Shown here: positions 1 to 12,300 of the stretch, piece by piece
Layout of the letters: every line of letters starts with the position of its first letter
Position numbering within the stretch: the stretch's first letter is position 1
Assembly: GCF_001949145.1 (NCBI RefSeq)
Contig: NW_019091368.1
Location: forward strand, 868,029 to 932,028
DNA: 64,000 nt
From: Acanthaster planci
Taxonomy: Eukaryota; Echinodermata; Asteroidea; Valvatida; Acanthasteridae
Direction of reading: 5' to 3'
Translations under genes and position numbers: made by a program
Notes under the pieces: model-generated
The model's database searches: none
What the model was told of the DNA's origin: nothing
Seen by the model: only the letters and a program-made list of their open reading frames with translations

Positions 1-333
1 AGGAAGTGATCAGCGAAGTACGTATTGCATTCATCAGTGGTATACAGAATCAGTGCACCTCCCACAAGGAAGTCCTCAGAGTGAACTGGTCTGTGCGTGG
101 ATCACACGTCTTCATCTTTTGTGTCGCAAAATTTTCTCTTGACTCTGTAGGGTGTCAGCAAGCCTCAGACAGGGCTGGTCTGCTTTCATTCCTGGCGTTT
201 TCCAGCAAGACTTGTACATGTGTATTAAGCTCAGACTGTGAGATCAGTCAGTTTCCAGGGTTGGTTGCATCTGCGTCCAAGTGTGTGGGACCGTGTCATT
301 CCAAGTTGTTCATCTAAAAATTTTGCTCTCACA
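1..333 (+). other. 5' flank or leader before the first candidate ATG
   Basis: No convincing coding exon. The frame of the candidate ATG is closed at 226-228. It may be 5'UTR of the exon at 334 or intron of a longer gene whose EVH1 exons lie off the window. Confidence 0.4.
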
Positions 334-460
334 ATGAGCGTCACAACCAAATTTGAGTTTCCAATGGCCAATCACGATAATGGAGGCGATGCGACTGTCA
401 AATCGCGATCGGTTCTCAAGCTCACCCTGGCTGACTCTGACGACGACATGCTCGATGAAG
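334..460 (+). CDS. ena: Candidate first coding exon of the Ena/VASP gene
   Basis: ATG at 334 has A at -3 and is the first in-frame ATG after a stop at 226-228. It encodes 42 residues rich in acidic and Ser/Thr residues (ending SDDDMLDE) and stops at a GTGTGG donor in phase 1, the phase needed by the next exon at 3894. The sequence matches no EVH1 domain. It could be an alternative 5' exon for an EVH1-less isoform, or part of an unrelated gene. Confidence 0.4.
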
Positions 461-3400
461 GTGTGGTATGCGTTATTGATTCACAATCGTTGTGGTATTA
501 GTTGAACATTTTAACATACTCTTCGTCTAAAATTCATATTAATATCTAGTTTGCTGCTTGCATGGAAAGTTACTTGTGGCGGCCATTTTACCTGTCAATC
601 TTTCAGGTAAACAAATGCATAGGTACTTGTACATGTGAACAAATGAATATGCTTACAGAAATTCCAAATGTATAAACTAAGCCCTTCATTTATTTTTGAA
701 CGTGTATTGTTTTGAATGGAGCACCAATTTTTAAATTACTAATTTGAAATACTTCTCTTCAGAAAGCACCAAGAAATATTTTGTTTCAGTAGCAAATGGT
801 ATCTCTTTGAAAGCATTTTACTGATTTAATGACTTCAGTAGCCATCAAAATTGAAATCTAAGGCACCATTTTGGAAAAGTCCCTCCTGAAACATTTACGT
901 GCTAACCCTGTACAGTGAATAAATGGCACATTTTTTGTTTTGAAATCCTTGTTGGACCGCAAGTCTCCAGGTGCATGTTTGTAATATTAGCATGGCTGTG
1001 ACATCCTAAATTTGCAGAATCACACGGAAAGCAGGCTTTGTTTTCTGGGAAATAAAGTTTAAATGACTCTGTGTGGGGTATGTTGGCAAACACAGAATTG
1101 GGGGCTGTAACCTTTGTGACTCGTTTTGCAAACATTCGTAGGCAGAAGTAAAAGTTTCATTTAGGGCGGTAAAGTAAATACCTGCTCCATATTTGCAGTA
1201 GCAAAGCATTGGCGTGCGTTTGGGGGCAGTTTCTGTCTTGAAACCAAATAATTGCTTTGTGTGATCAAACTCTCAGTTAAAAAGGAAGTGAAACCAAACA
1301 TTTTTAAAATGTTGGTTTCAACATGTTAAGTGTTTCCTGTTCATCATGCACGGTGTGTAATCAAGACAGCTGTACATTAGGTGTTAAGTTCTTGTACATG
1401 TACTTCATGCAGTATTCTTGATCCCTAATTTGGCAGTAGCTTCATCTGTACACATCTTACCGGTAGTTATGAAAAATAAAAGTGTACCACGAGTTTGTCT
1501 GCATTATACCTTGTGCTAACTCCACATGGTAACCACAGGGGGTGCTGTTTGACATACTAGTGAGATTAGCAAGCATTGCACATGTACATGTTTGTGCTAC
1601 CAGTTTTCAACGGACTGTGCACAAATGCGCAACTTTGTCTGTACATGAGCCAGTAATGTTTTGGTTGTGTCCCATTATGTTCTTTTCCCCGACCCCTTTG
1701 CTTTTGGGGGGTTTTCTTTAGATTTGATTTTTGTGTCTGTCTTATTTGTTAAGCTCCGTTTTAAAATTTGTTTTCACCACTGCACTTTCATGGTGGAACA
1801 TTGTACACAGAGCTCCAGATGGTATTTGGGAGGGGGGGCGGGTTGTAGTGAAATGCCACTGTACTGGATTTCAACCACAAGGAAATATGTTTCAACCTTG
1901 TAAATACCAGCTCACTGGCCTGGGCTACGTGTGTACTCCAAGGCAGTTCAATCTTTGCTCTGCTATGCAGGACTCAAGCTCTGGAATTTCCTTCTTAAAG
2001 AAGCAAGGTCATTTTGTTTCCTTTTGACAGGGCACTCGCATTGAGAAAAATCAAATCCAATATCTGCTGGAATATTTGATCAGGGCAACCCAAGCCTGGA
2101 CCAGGGCAGCACTGGCCCTTGTTTGCAGTCACATGATTGCAGGCCAACGTTCCTTGTCATAGGTCTACCCAGCAAAGAATATTGCTCAGCTAATTTTCTA
2201 GCTTAGCATAAAATCATATGTGAACTAGCCAGAAGTAGCTTAGGCTGCATGATGCTTGAGCTGCTATGCTGTTGAATTTCGCATTCTCGCATTTCATCCG
2301 TATTTCATCAGGATTTCAAAGTGACTCAAAGTAGTACATGTAGACTCTTTTGTGCCTGCAATGAGTGGTGAAAAATTTCCTTATTACTGGGTGTTTGGGA
2401 AGTTGGGATCACTTGGAATTGACCCCTTCTGTCTTATTTAGCCAAGGAAAATGATGCAGTATTGCATTGTCGCCATACCAATCTCACTTTGCAGCCATAT
2501 TCACGTCTGGCTTTTCAGTGCTGAGAGCCTGGTGCTTTCATTCATAGTTTCCTGTACCTTGCTATGTGAGCAACGCTGCCTCTAAATGGAATTGTCATGA
2601 CCCCGACTGCCCAGCCTTACTCTCAGTTTGAAATGGCCCAGAAATCACATAAGAGCTTTATAAGGACAAGGGTATGGGCTTAAGAATATACATGTACATG
2701 TATAGTTGATCTTTGTCCAATTAGTTTGTCCAATTAGTTTAATTTATTTGAATCAAGACAATTGATTGGCCAGTTGGGAGGCCACTGACCTTGATAGTTT
2801 GAGTAATAGAGTGATCAGTTGGGGGAGGTTTTTTCAGTCATTTTTTTGTAAAATTGAGCTAAAGGTTAGGCTTCTTGTAATTGCATTTGGTAAAAGAATT
2901 TAAACACACATCTGATGTGAGATTTACCCTCACCATCATATTTGTGAATTGCTTTCACAGTGATTGTTCTTGCATGTTCCCGGACGTGCAGGGACCACAT
3001 TTGATCTGGGGTTTTATGTAAACTGTTGCTCTCTGTCTTTGTACCAAGAAAAATAGATCACAACTGCTTGAGGCTAAGCTACATATCAGTTCATAGAATG
3101 TATACAGTTTGCCATTGGTTTGCTGTTGTACTGTAACACAACATTCACTGTGTGCTTAAATAATCTAGTATTACATATTGTTTAAGACATTTCATCAGTT
3201 TGACCAGAAAAAGTTGTTGCCATATCACAAAGTCATGTTTGGTTGTAGCTGCAATATTTTTTTCTAGTATTTTTACATCTGTACAGTAAATGTATGTGTT
3301 AACTTGTATATATGGGTGATTCTATAAATTAGAGGTCCAACTTGGGTGTTCTATTAAGAGTGAAACCATTCAGCTTGTCTGGATGGAACTAATATTAGTA

Positions 3401-6400
3401 CTGTTCACATTCTGTAGATCAAACAGCATTACATTTTTTATGACCTGTACAATATACTGTTCAGTCTGCACAATGTTGGATAATCTTGTGACAATTATAA
3501 CGAAGAAAAGTTGAATGGCTTCACGTCTAACAGGACACCAAAATGTCCCCAAGTTGGACCCCTAATTTATAGAATCACCCATATGTATATGACTTCCTTC
3601 ACAAATTTCAACCTACTGGCACGAGTGGTAACACACCTGGGAGAAGGAGAAAAAGTACCGCTACACGGAGAGTCAGTTCAGTTTTCACCTAGGGAGGGGT
3701 CAAAATTGTCCTCTGAATAAAATGTCACTTGTGCCTGTCTGCCCCGTCTCTATTGATGAAGTCAAAACAAACTAGTCCATTGATTTGAATGTTGTCACAA
3801 ACAGTGCAGGATTACTGCCACTTGTACGTTTAGTGCCATTGAACATTCTGTGACTGGTGAACCTTGTTTTCTTGTCATTGTTCCATTGTTTAGCCCCACC
3901 CAGCCAGCATAATTTCCAACAGCAACAGCAACAGCAGCAGCAGCAGGCAGCGCAAGCCCAGGCAGAGGAGGAAGCCAGACAGAGGTAAAAAAAAAAGAAA
4001 GAGAAGAGAGGAAACTTTGGGGTTTTATATTTTGGTAAGACGTCCAGGGTTGATTTCATGGAGCTGAATAGCAGAAACATGTTGCCCTATAAACTTAAGG
4101 CTTAAGTTAATTAAGCAAAGATCAGCCAGCGAGCAATCATATGAAATGTGCATTGCATGACTTTTTAGCGAGGTACGTGTACGTGCTGTTGCTTAGCAGA
4201 TTTTCTGTGCTTAGTAAGAAGTCTGTGTGCTCAGCAGCCTCGTAAAAATGGAATCAAGACATTGGCAGATTTGGCTGGGAGTTGCTGCCCCACGATAATG
4301 ATAACCAGAAAACAAGTTTTTCTTTGAGGAAAAACATAGACCATGCAAAACATCTTTCAAGTTTGGGGGGATTAAGTGATTAAGCTCCTAGCAGCAATAT
4401 TTGATGTCTGAGGCCCCAACACTTCTGGGCCGTTGGAGAGGGACTTACAAGAAAGAAGGTAACTAGTAAATTTGTGAATTAGTGCAAATCAGGAAGCCAG
4501 ATTTGTTTGATGAAAAAGATACCTAATATGGACCATCCTTTGTCTTTGAAGCAACCACTCCAGTTGAAGGGACTTGAGGTTAGTGACCCAGCAGTGGCGT
4601 AGCTAGGATTTTACTAGTAGGGGAGGGGGCACCAGCATCTTATGGGGGGTACCAGCTTTCAGTGGTGTGGTTTTTGGGGGCAAGTTTTGTTACCCTTGTT
4701 CAGTATCCATTCATCCATTTTTTCAGTGGGGGGGGCACCTGGGAGGGCATCGGGAATTTGTGGGAGGCACATGCCCCCCTCCCAATGGCTACGCCACTGT
4801 GATCCAGGCATGAAAACTACTTATGGAAGCACATTTCATTTGGAAAAGGCAGGTGCTTGCAACAAAAGTGTATTTGGAAGTGGTAGGTTTAGTACAAGAA
4901 GAGGACTGTTGTCAGAGAAGCCTGCTGGATACAATTTTCTCCAGATATTGGTGCCATGAGCCAAACGTTTTTTTCCATGTTCCTGGCATATGAAGTTCAT
5001 TCGGAGGAGTCTGGTGTCAATACCAAATTCCAGACAGAGGTTGTCTCACGAGTGGATATCATTTTGACCATGAATTAAGAGCAGTATCTCAGAGAAAAGT
5101 TCACACTGTCATCTGTTTGTCATTCTGCTTGACAATTTGACAACTACTGCAAATGCCAGACTGCAGAAGTCTCGCATCTTGGCCCGCCCTGACCTTTTGA
5201 AAGATAGCGTACTTCTATCATTCGGCTGTTATAGCAAATCTGAAGATTGTAGATGGACATAATATAATCACTTTCCGTTTTGCCTTCAAAAGAACTGAGC
5301 AGATACGTACATGTACATTAAATTGCATATGACTCCATTCCTACGTACAAATGTGCAGTTTGGGTGTGAAAATGTACATGAAGGTACTGTACATGTGCAT
5401 TGTGTTTACGTGGGCATTTTTCTGGGGGAGGGCAAAGCACTTATCAACAACAAACCAATAAACCTTTTCGGTCAGAGGCCAATTTTAAGGCGTTTTCCAG
5501 CAAATTGGTGATTTTCATCCCAGTAATCTTTTTCTATTCTCTGTCTTTTTTTTTTTTTCATTTTTTGTCAATTTTTTTCCTGGGTTGGCACCCTCTCAAA
5601 CCCCTGTAAGACATCCATGCATACATGTACATGCTTTTGTGTTTGGGGAGGTTTGTCACAAAATTTGGCTTGTTTTTTGGAGAGAGCGAAGCTATTAATA
5701 GTTCCACCATCACAGCTTTCCATCATAACGATATGGAACCGTCTGTTCCACCTATGCATTATGGGATAGCCTAGCATTCCTGTCATTCCTGGCATACCAC
5801 ACTGACTAAATGACAGACATTCCATAGACACTAACAGATGATTAAAAGATGTGCCCTCCTGAGAAAGGATGCTTTTTTAACTTGAGTTGAGTGTCTTTTC
5901 TCAAAATAAATTCTGGTTCTTAAAAGTAAGAAAACATTAGGCCCAAACATTCTATGTCATTTTTTAAAAATCCAAGGTTTTTGTTACAAAATGCATTTTA
6001 AAAAAGGGAACTGAACAGTGCTTTTTTATTTATTTATTTATTTATTTAAAAGGCAGGAAGAGGGAAGATGGTTTTTAAAAAAACAGAGCTTCACTTGATA
6101 ATTACACTAAGTGAAATCCATTGTTCTCTACGTGCATTTGGCATTATCTCTTTGGTAATCTTTGACATCATGTTAAAGGACAAAATTCACTTTCTAAATA
6201 AAACATACATTTTGGCAAATTCTCAAGTACATATACCCAGTTTGACGGCAGGATACTTGTATGTTGTTGGAATTACATGCACTTGCTCTCTGTATACTGA
6301 CCTGACATTGGTAGCCATCACCTTTAGGCTGTAGCAGTTAAAGGAATTGCTTATATAAAAAAATTTCAGGAATTGTCGGGGGACATGAGTCTTATTGATA

Positions 6401-9319
6401 TTTGTCATAGAACTTCCCTGAAAAAAGTTGGCATAGCACGAACTGACTCCGTACCACAAAGTGATTTTATAATATATGCTGTGTGGAAAGGTTTCTCCCA
6501 AATGACACTATGAATTAGTCAAGTTTTGTTCAAATATTTTACTGTACATACATTCAGAGTACTGAAAGAAAGCAGAACTTCTGTTTTCCCAACAAATCGA
6601 GCTACATTCAGGAATGTTTTTGTTTTCCTCTTTTGTGTTTGTTTTTCTTTTTACTTTTACCTGGCTGTTGTTGAACAGTTTGAAGTGTTTGTTAACATCT
6701 CACCTGATCTCGTCACATTCGATTTTTGTGAAGTAAATCTCTTTTCCTTGAATTGTTCCAGAGCGTTAGAGCAGCAGCGTGCACAGCAGGAACAGCTGCG
6801 GCGACAGCAACAGGAAGAACAGCTCCGACAGCAACAGTATGAGAAACAACAGAGACTCCTCAATGAGCAAGCAGCAGGTAAGGCCCTAGTTCAAAAATTA
6901 GGGACTTTGAAGACTGTATGGGAATACCAAAACTTAAGGCAGTGAAAACCAGCAAAATAGGAAAACAGACTGGCACCTGGCCAACGCTCCTTCTCACTGC
7001 ATCAGTTAAATGTATCAAAATTTGAATGTAGCAGGTCCTTTACACTGTCTCTGTTTCTACATTTTCTCTCCAGTTGTGTGAACAGACTATGGTCATTCTT
7101 TTTTTGGGCACCCCCAGCTATGCGTATAAACCTAAGGTCTCCGGTACAGGGAACCCTGGCATGAAGTAATTAAAATGTCGGGCAGGGGCTGAACTAGAAA
7201 TCCCTTGACTTCACTCTGAGGTGGAAAATGCTGCAGAGAGGTCACTTTTAAAACTGCACTGAGGCCCCAGATTTATAGGTGAAATATTAAAGACCTTGTG
7301 TTTGCCTCTTGCAATGTTTGGAGGACTCTGTCCGGTGGAGAGTGAGTAAAATTACTTTAAGAATGTGTTGTATGTTTCTCAAAAAAAATCATGTACATGT
7401 ATTTTCCAGTATGACTTAAGCATGTACAATAGGTACTGTTTGTAGTCAAAGGCATGCTTCGGTATTTTCATCAGTAGCGAAGCTCTTCAACCAGCTTCAA
7501 ATCACTTCGTCAAACTTGTACAAATAAACTGCTTCATTAACCGCATCGTCCAAACCAGTATCACACTTCTTATCTCATCCTGTGTCATTTTGAAACCTCG
7601 TCAGTTGTTGAAGCTTGCTATCAGCACCCCAATTAAATAATTTCCTTCCTTGGTATCTCTTTCCCAGGGGGAATGCGCAGTCAAGAGGGTTCTTACTTTT
7701 CCATAAGTTCATCAGCCGTGTACTTATACGGTTGAGTCAGAATGTTTGGGCATATCAAATTAATTTGAATGAAATTACGGGTGGGTGTATGAAGTAAACC
7801 ACAGTCTTGTTCATGGAAATCCCAGTGGACAGAAGTATACTTCTGTCATGTTTCCGGCTATTCTAATGGGCTGCCAAAGTTTGCAGGAATATTACCCTTA
7901 GTTGTCAGGTTTTGGCCTCAAAACGTACATTTGCCCCATTACATTTAAAAGAAAGCCATATTGTCACATAGTAGGGTGTATGTAGAGCCAGTAACAGATT
8001 TTGGGGGGTGTTTTACTGTTGTTTTGCTTTTTTACTGATGGGCAGTCATAATTTTCCCAGCTGTTGGTAGGCAAATAATGTGGCCTTGGAAGAGAACTGT
8101 CTGTAGGCAAGTCAACTGTTGAGCATACATGTGTACATGTACGTGCCCCCTGAGGAGATGTCACGGCGGCATGCATAATGATAATCATTATCAGGTTGAA
8201 AAATATGTTGGCAATCCCAGTCGTTCTTCCCTGGCATCATTATGTGCATTCCTACATGTACACCAGCCGGCCTAAGGGCTCAGTTCATATTGTCGTTAAC
8301 GGCAATGCCAGTGATGCAACGTGAATGAATTCAATGCTACATGTGCCAAAACATTTACAGCGAAAACTCACAAGATTCTAATTGTCTTGAATCAGACTTT
8401 GTGGCTAGTTGTCAGTGCATACAATCATATGTACAAGTTTATCGCACATATTCTTGTGAAGTTTAAGCAAGCTCTAAGTTTGTTTGTCATGATCCAGAGT
8501 GAATCAGTTGCTCATCTTGAGTAGCAATGCAAGATCTTTGTTTCAGTGTCAAAGGTGTTGCATTATTACATCAAGGTATGTACAGTGTAACTATTGTGTC
8601 ATTCCCCCAAACTTTTTTCCTATCGGGTATACAGCATTTGACTGGTCTTCACGATGTTATATCATTAACCAGTTTTAGCACAAGATCGCTGCGCAGTGAC
8701 TGGGCTACTGTACTTCAGTACTTTACTTTACTGTACTTGGCTACAGTGACTGGTGACGTCTGTTCCTTCAGAGAAACCATCACGTGGCAATTATTTTGTA
8801 CATTATGTAAGCTACAGATAGCTTGCTTCTACCATTACTGGGGATGCCCTCGGTGCGCCATATGATCTTGTACTCCAGTCAATATCGTACATGTAGTAGT
8901 GCACAGTTTGGCCCAATGTCAAATTTTGCCTGACTAAATGGAAACAGCAAAGACTGTCTGAATTATTTGGCTGTGGCTGGATATGACATGCTCCCGTGGA
9001 ATCCAATTTCCAGAACCTGTCAGCCACAGCCACAGCCGGTTGATTTGGACATGGCTTGAATCATCTTACTAGGTCAACATGTCAGTATTTTGTCCTTTTC
9101 CTCCTACAGCTCCTGCTGGCCCACCCCAACCTCCAGCCGCACCTCCAGCACCCCCGGCTGCCCCACAAGCCCCTCCCGTTCCTGCCGTCCCATCACAGCC
9201 TCCGCAGACGTCGCCCACTCAGCCTGGTGCTGCACCCCCGGCAGGGGTGCCCCCACCCCCTCCTCCCCCACCACCCCCAGGGGCTGGTGGGGCTCCTCCT
9301 GCACCCCCACCTCCACCCA

Positions 9320-9355
<36 letters not shown>

Positions 9356-12300
9356 GAGGACTTGCTGCAGCAATTGCCGCCAATGCTGGCAAGCTCAAGA
9401 AAGTCTCCAGGGTAAGCTGCAGTGTGTGTTATGTTTTCTTTCTTCGTAAGGAAGTCTTTTGTTTGCTTTTAATTAATGCAGCAATCTTATTCACCGGAAA
9501 GTCATTTTTGGACATGTTCCTGAATTTATTGTATACAATGTAATTTGTCATATGAGATGGTGCCAGACTATTTCAGGCTCTGTGCCTCGGTTTCATTGTT
9601 TTTCCGTGTTGCTTTTAAATGTTCAGATGTAATTAGTCACAAGTTTTAAATGACTCATTGTGAGTTTCCATGCCTCACTTTCTGTTTTTTTAGTTTCTCT
9701 GAAAATGTTCAATTGTAACTAATCACATTTTTAAATTAGTCATCATCCCAAGTGAAATTAGTTCATGATGAACTTTTATTTCATTGCTTTCATTTTGATT
9801 TTTAGGTTCCCCAAATAGATCAAAGTAAAACATGGCTTTCAATTCAGTATGGCCAATTTGTGAATGGTACTCTGTTAGTAGCCATTATTGCAGCTGCTTT
9901 ATGGTCTTGGCAGGAGATAGATGTCCATTGTATGCCTCTCTCAACCGTAGGCTGGTGAGACTTGCTAAAATGTACATACACCTCAAGTTCAATGCATACA
10001 TAAGTGTGTTGCCGCTATTGTAACGGCACCGCAGCTACTGTAACGGCATACTCTGTGGTGTTAAGACCAAAGTTATTTCGGCAAATTAGAAAAAGATTAA
10101 CCCCTGTTGTGGTTTGATGAATGTGTTCTTATCCTTGAAGTTCATGATGATTTTAATTGAATGTTTCAAGCCCCAAGTTTACGTAAACGGCCCAGATTTC
10201 ATGCAAAATGCTTCCTACTTGATTTCCTCTTCAGGACGAGTCAGGCAGCGGGAGTAGCTCCGGTAGCAGTGCACCAAGCAAAGTGGGCGGAGGAGGTGGT
10301 GGCGGAGGCGGGGATTTGATGAGCGAAATGCAGAGGAAACTACAGTCCCGCTTGAAGAAGACAGTGAGTTGACCCACATCTGATAAATACTATTTGCGTG
10401 CCTATTATGGTTGTTTATTTCTTGTTATGACACCAAGTATTCCTCAAAAGCACCCTTGGCGCTGTACATGTAGCTCAAAAGCCTGAAGAAACCTGAGGAA
10501 GACAGGGAAGAAGTGTTCTGTTCGAAAAAAACAGGAGGCAAATGCAAACATTTAGGTGAACCTTTGAAATTGGGTAGGGGCCGAAAAAACCATCTACACT
10601 GGCCTGAAATGGGATTCAATCCCAGAGATGGAAGTCAAGGAAAGGACCACTGCACCAGCCTGACTCACCACACCTACGTGTTCCTGGTTTTCATGTTGAC
10701 TGAGATTTTTATGTGGACAGAGATTCACAGTGTATCTCTTGCTTGAAATACCAACATTGGCTGGGTGGCTTATTCTGAATCCTACAAAATCCCCTCATAG
10801 CTTCTTAGGGATCTTGAAGGATCTAGAAAGATTTAGGGATAATACTGACTGCAGTGACATTGGTTAAGATGTGAAACTTGAACTCTGTCCATTAAAGTCT
10901 GTGCCCTTTCCTCTTACAAAAAACCTCAACAAGTGACAAAGCAAATTGATTTGTTTATCAGGATAGCGGCGACAGCAAGCAGACACAGAATGATGCCGGA
11001 CACCCCAGGACCTGTAAGTACACGTAGACTCGTCTCATTTTCCTCCCCCTACCCCGTCTGCCCACCCCACCCCACCACACCCCACCCCAGCCAATTTGTA
11101 CCCAGATTTCTGGCTCGCAGTCCACACGTCACAAGAAATCACCAAGTTGTTTTGCTGTTTGTCGCTGTAAAGCATGAGGCATCCCAGCATCCAAACTTTC
11201 CGCACACTGCCATAATACACTGTAGGTTTGCTTTTAGTTTGATTGCATGTTTGGAATTCTCCGTGGATCTTTCAACTCAGCACAAATGTCAAGTGGAGTA
11301 AACTCTTCATTAATTTATGTTAATTGATATTAATTGATACAATCAGTAACTTACTGACCTTTACATTACTGAGTGCACATATAAGCATGAATTCCTAAAG
11401 AGAATATTTTGCTCTTGAGCTAAGTTGGAAGAACCTGGAAAATATTTCAAACATAATAAAAGTAGACCGTCAGTGTATTTTGTGAGTGTAAGGAAGATTT
11501 CAAGGTGATGATGTTTCTATATGTTCCCCCCCCCAAAAAAAATAGTTAGTACTTCTGCATACAAGTACTTTCCTTTTTTCTTAGTTCTAACCCCCTCAAT
11601 TGATATCTTGTTATCCTGTGGTGCAGCGTCGGATTCTGCCCCAAAGAAGCCATGGGAGAAGCAGCCCGGTCCGCCAACGGTCAACAGATTTGGACCAAAG
11701 ACCAACGGCATGTCCAACGACGCCCAAGTTAGCTCACCCAAACTAAAGTAAGTACATGTATTGTGTGAAGTAAAAAAATGTGGTGTGAAATGGACCCTTT
11801 GAAGTCTTGGATGTAAAAAAGGTCATTATTTCAAAAGTGGCCTACGTTGACAACCCCTTGGTTTTCACTGTGCTTGTGTTAGAGATGCTCCTTTCCTCCC
11901 TTTTGGTGGAGGGCAGATTGGGAAAGCTTAACTTGGCTATCTGTGCGAACTGTAAAAAAAGGAATGGTATGGTTTACATGCATATAACAGGAACTGCGGT
12001 TGGATGTGAAGAACTCATGAGGAAAGCTCGTATAGTGCCCATGAACAAAAGGGCATAAGCCACTGTCTCGTTTCCTTCTATCCTGACTCAAGTTTTACCA
12101 TTCTGCAGTAGTTGAGAGTGTTTAAAGTGACTAGACACAATCCCTTCAAAAGAGACAGGGTTAATTTCATTGATCGTATAGTGTCTGTTTTCAAATCACC
12201 TTACTGTTGAAAAAACCATAGCTCATCCTCAGCCAGAAATATTGGTTCGTACTTGCCATTTTCTTGCACCCCCTCCGTGCAGCAAATTCAAGGTTCCCCA

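Noticed and set aside
6526-6761. Extended coding region upstream of the Q/E/R exon
   Set aside because: The open frame runs into a clear pyrimidine-rich acceptor at 6761; upstream residues have no Ena/VASP character.
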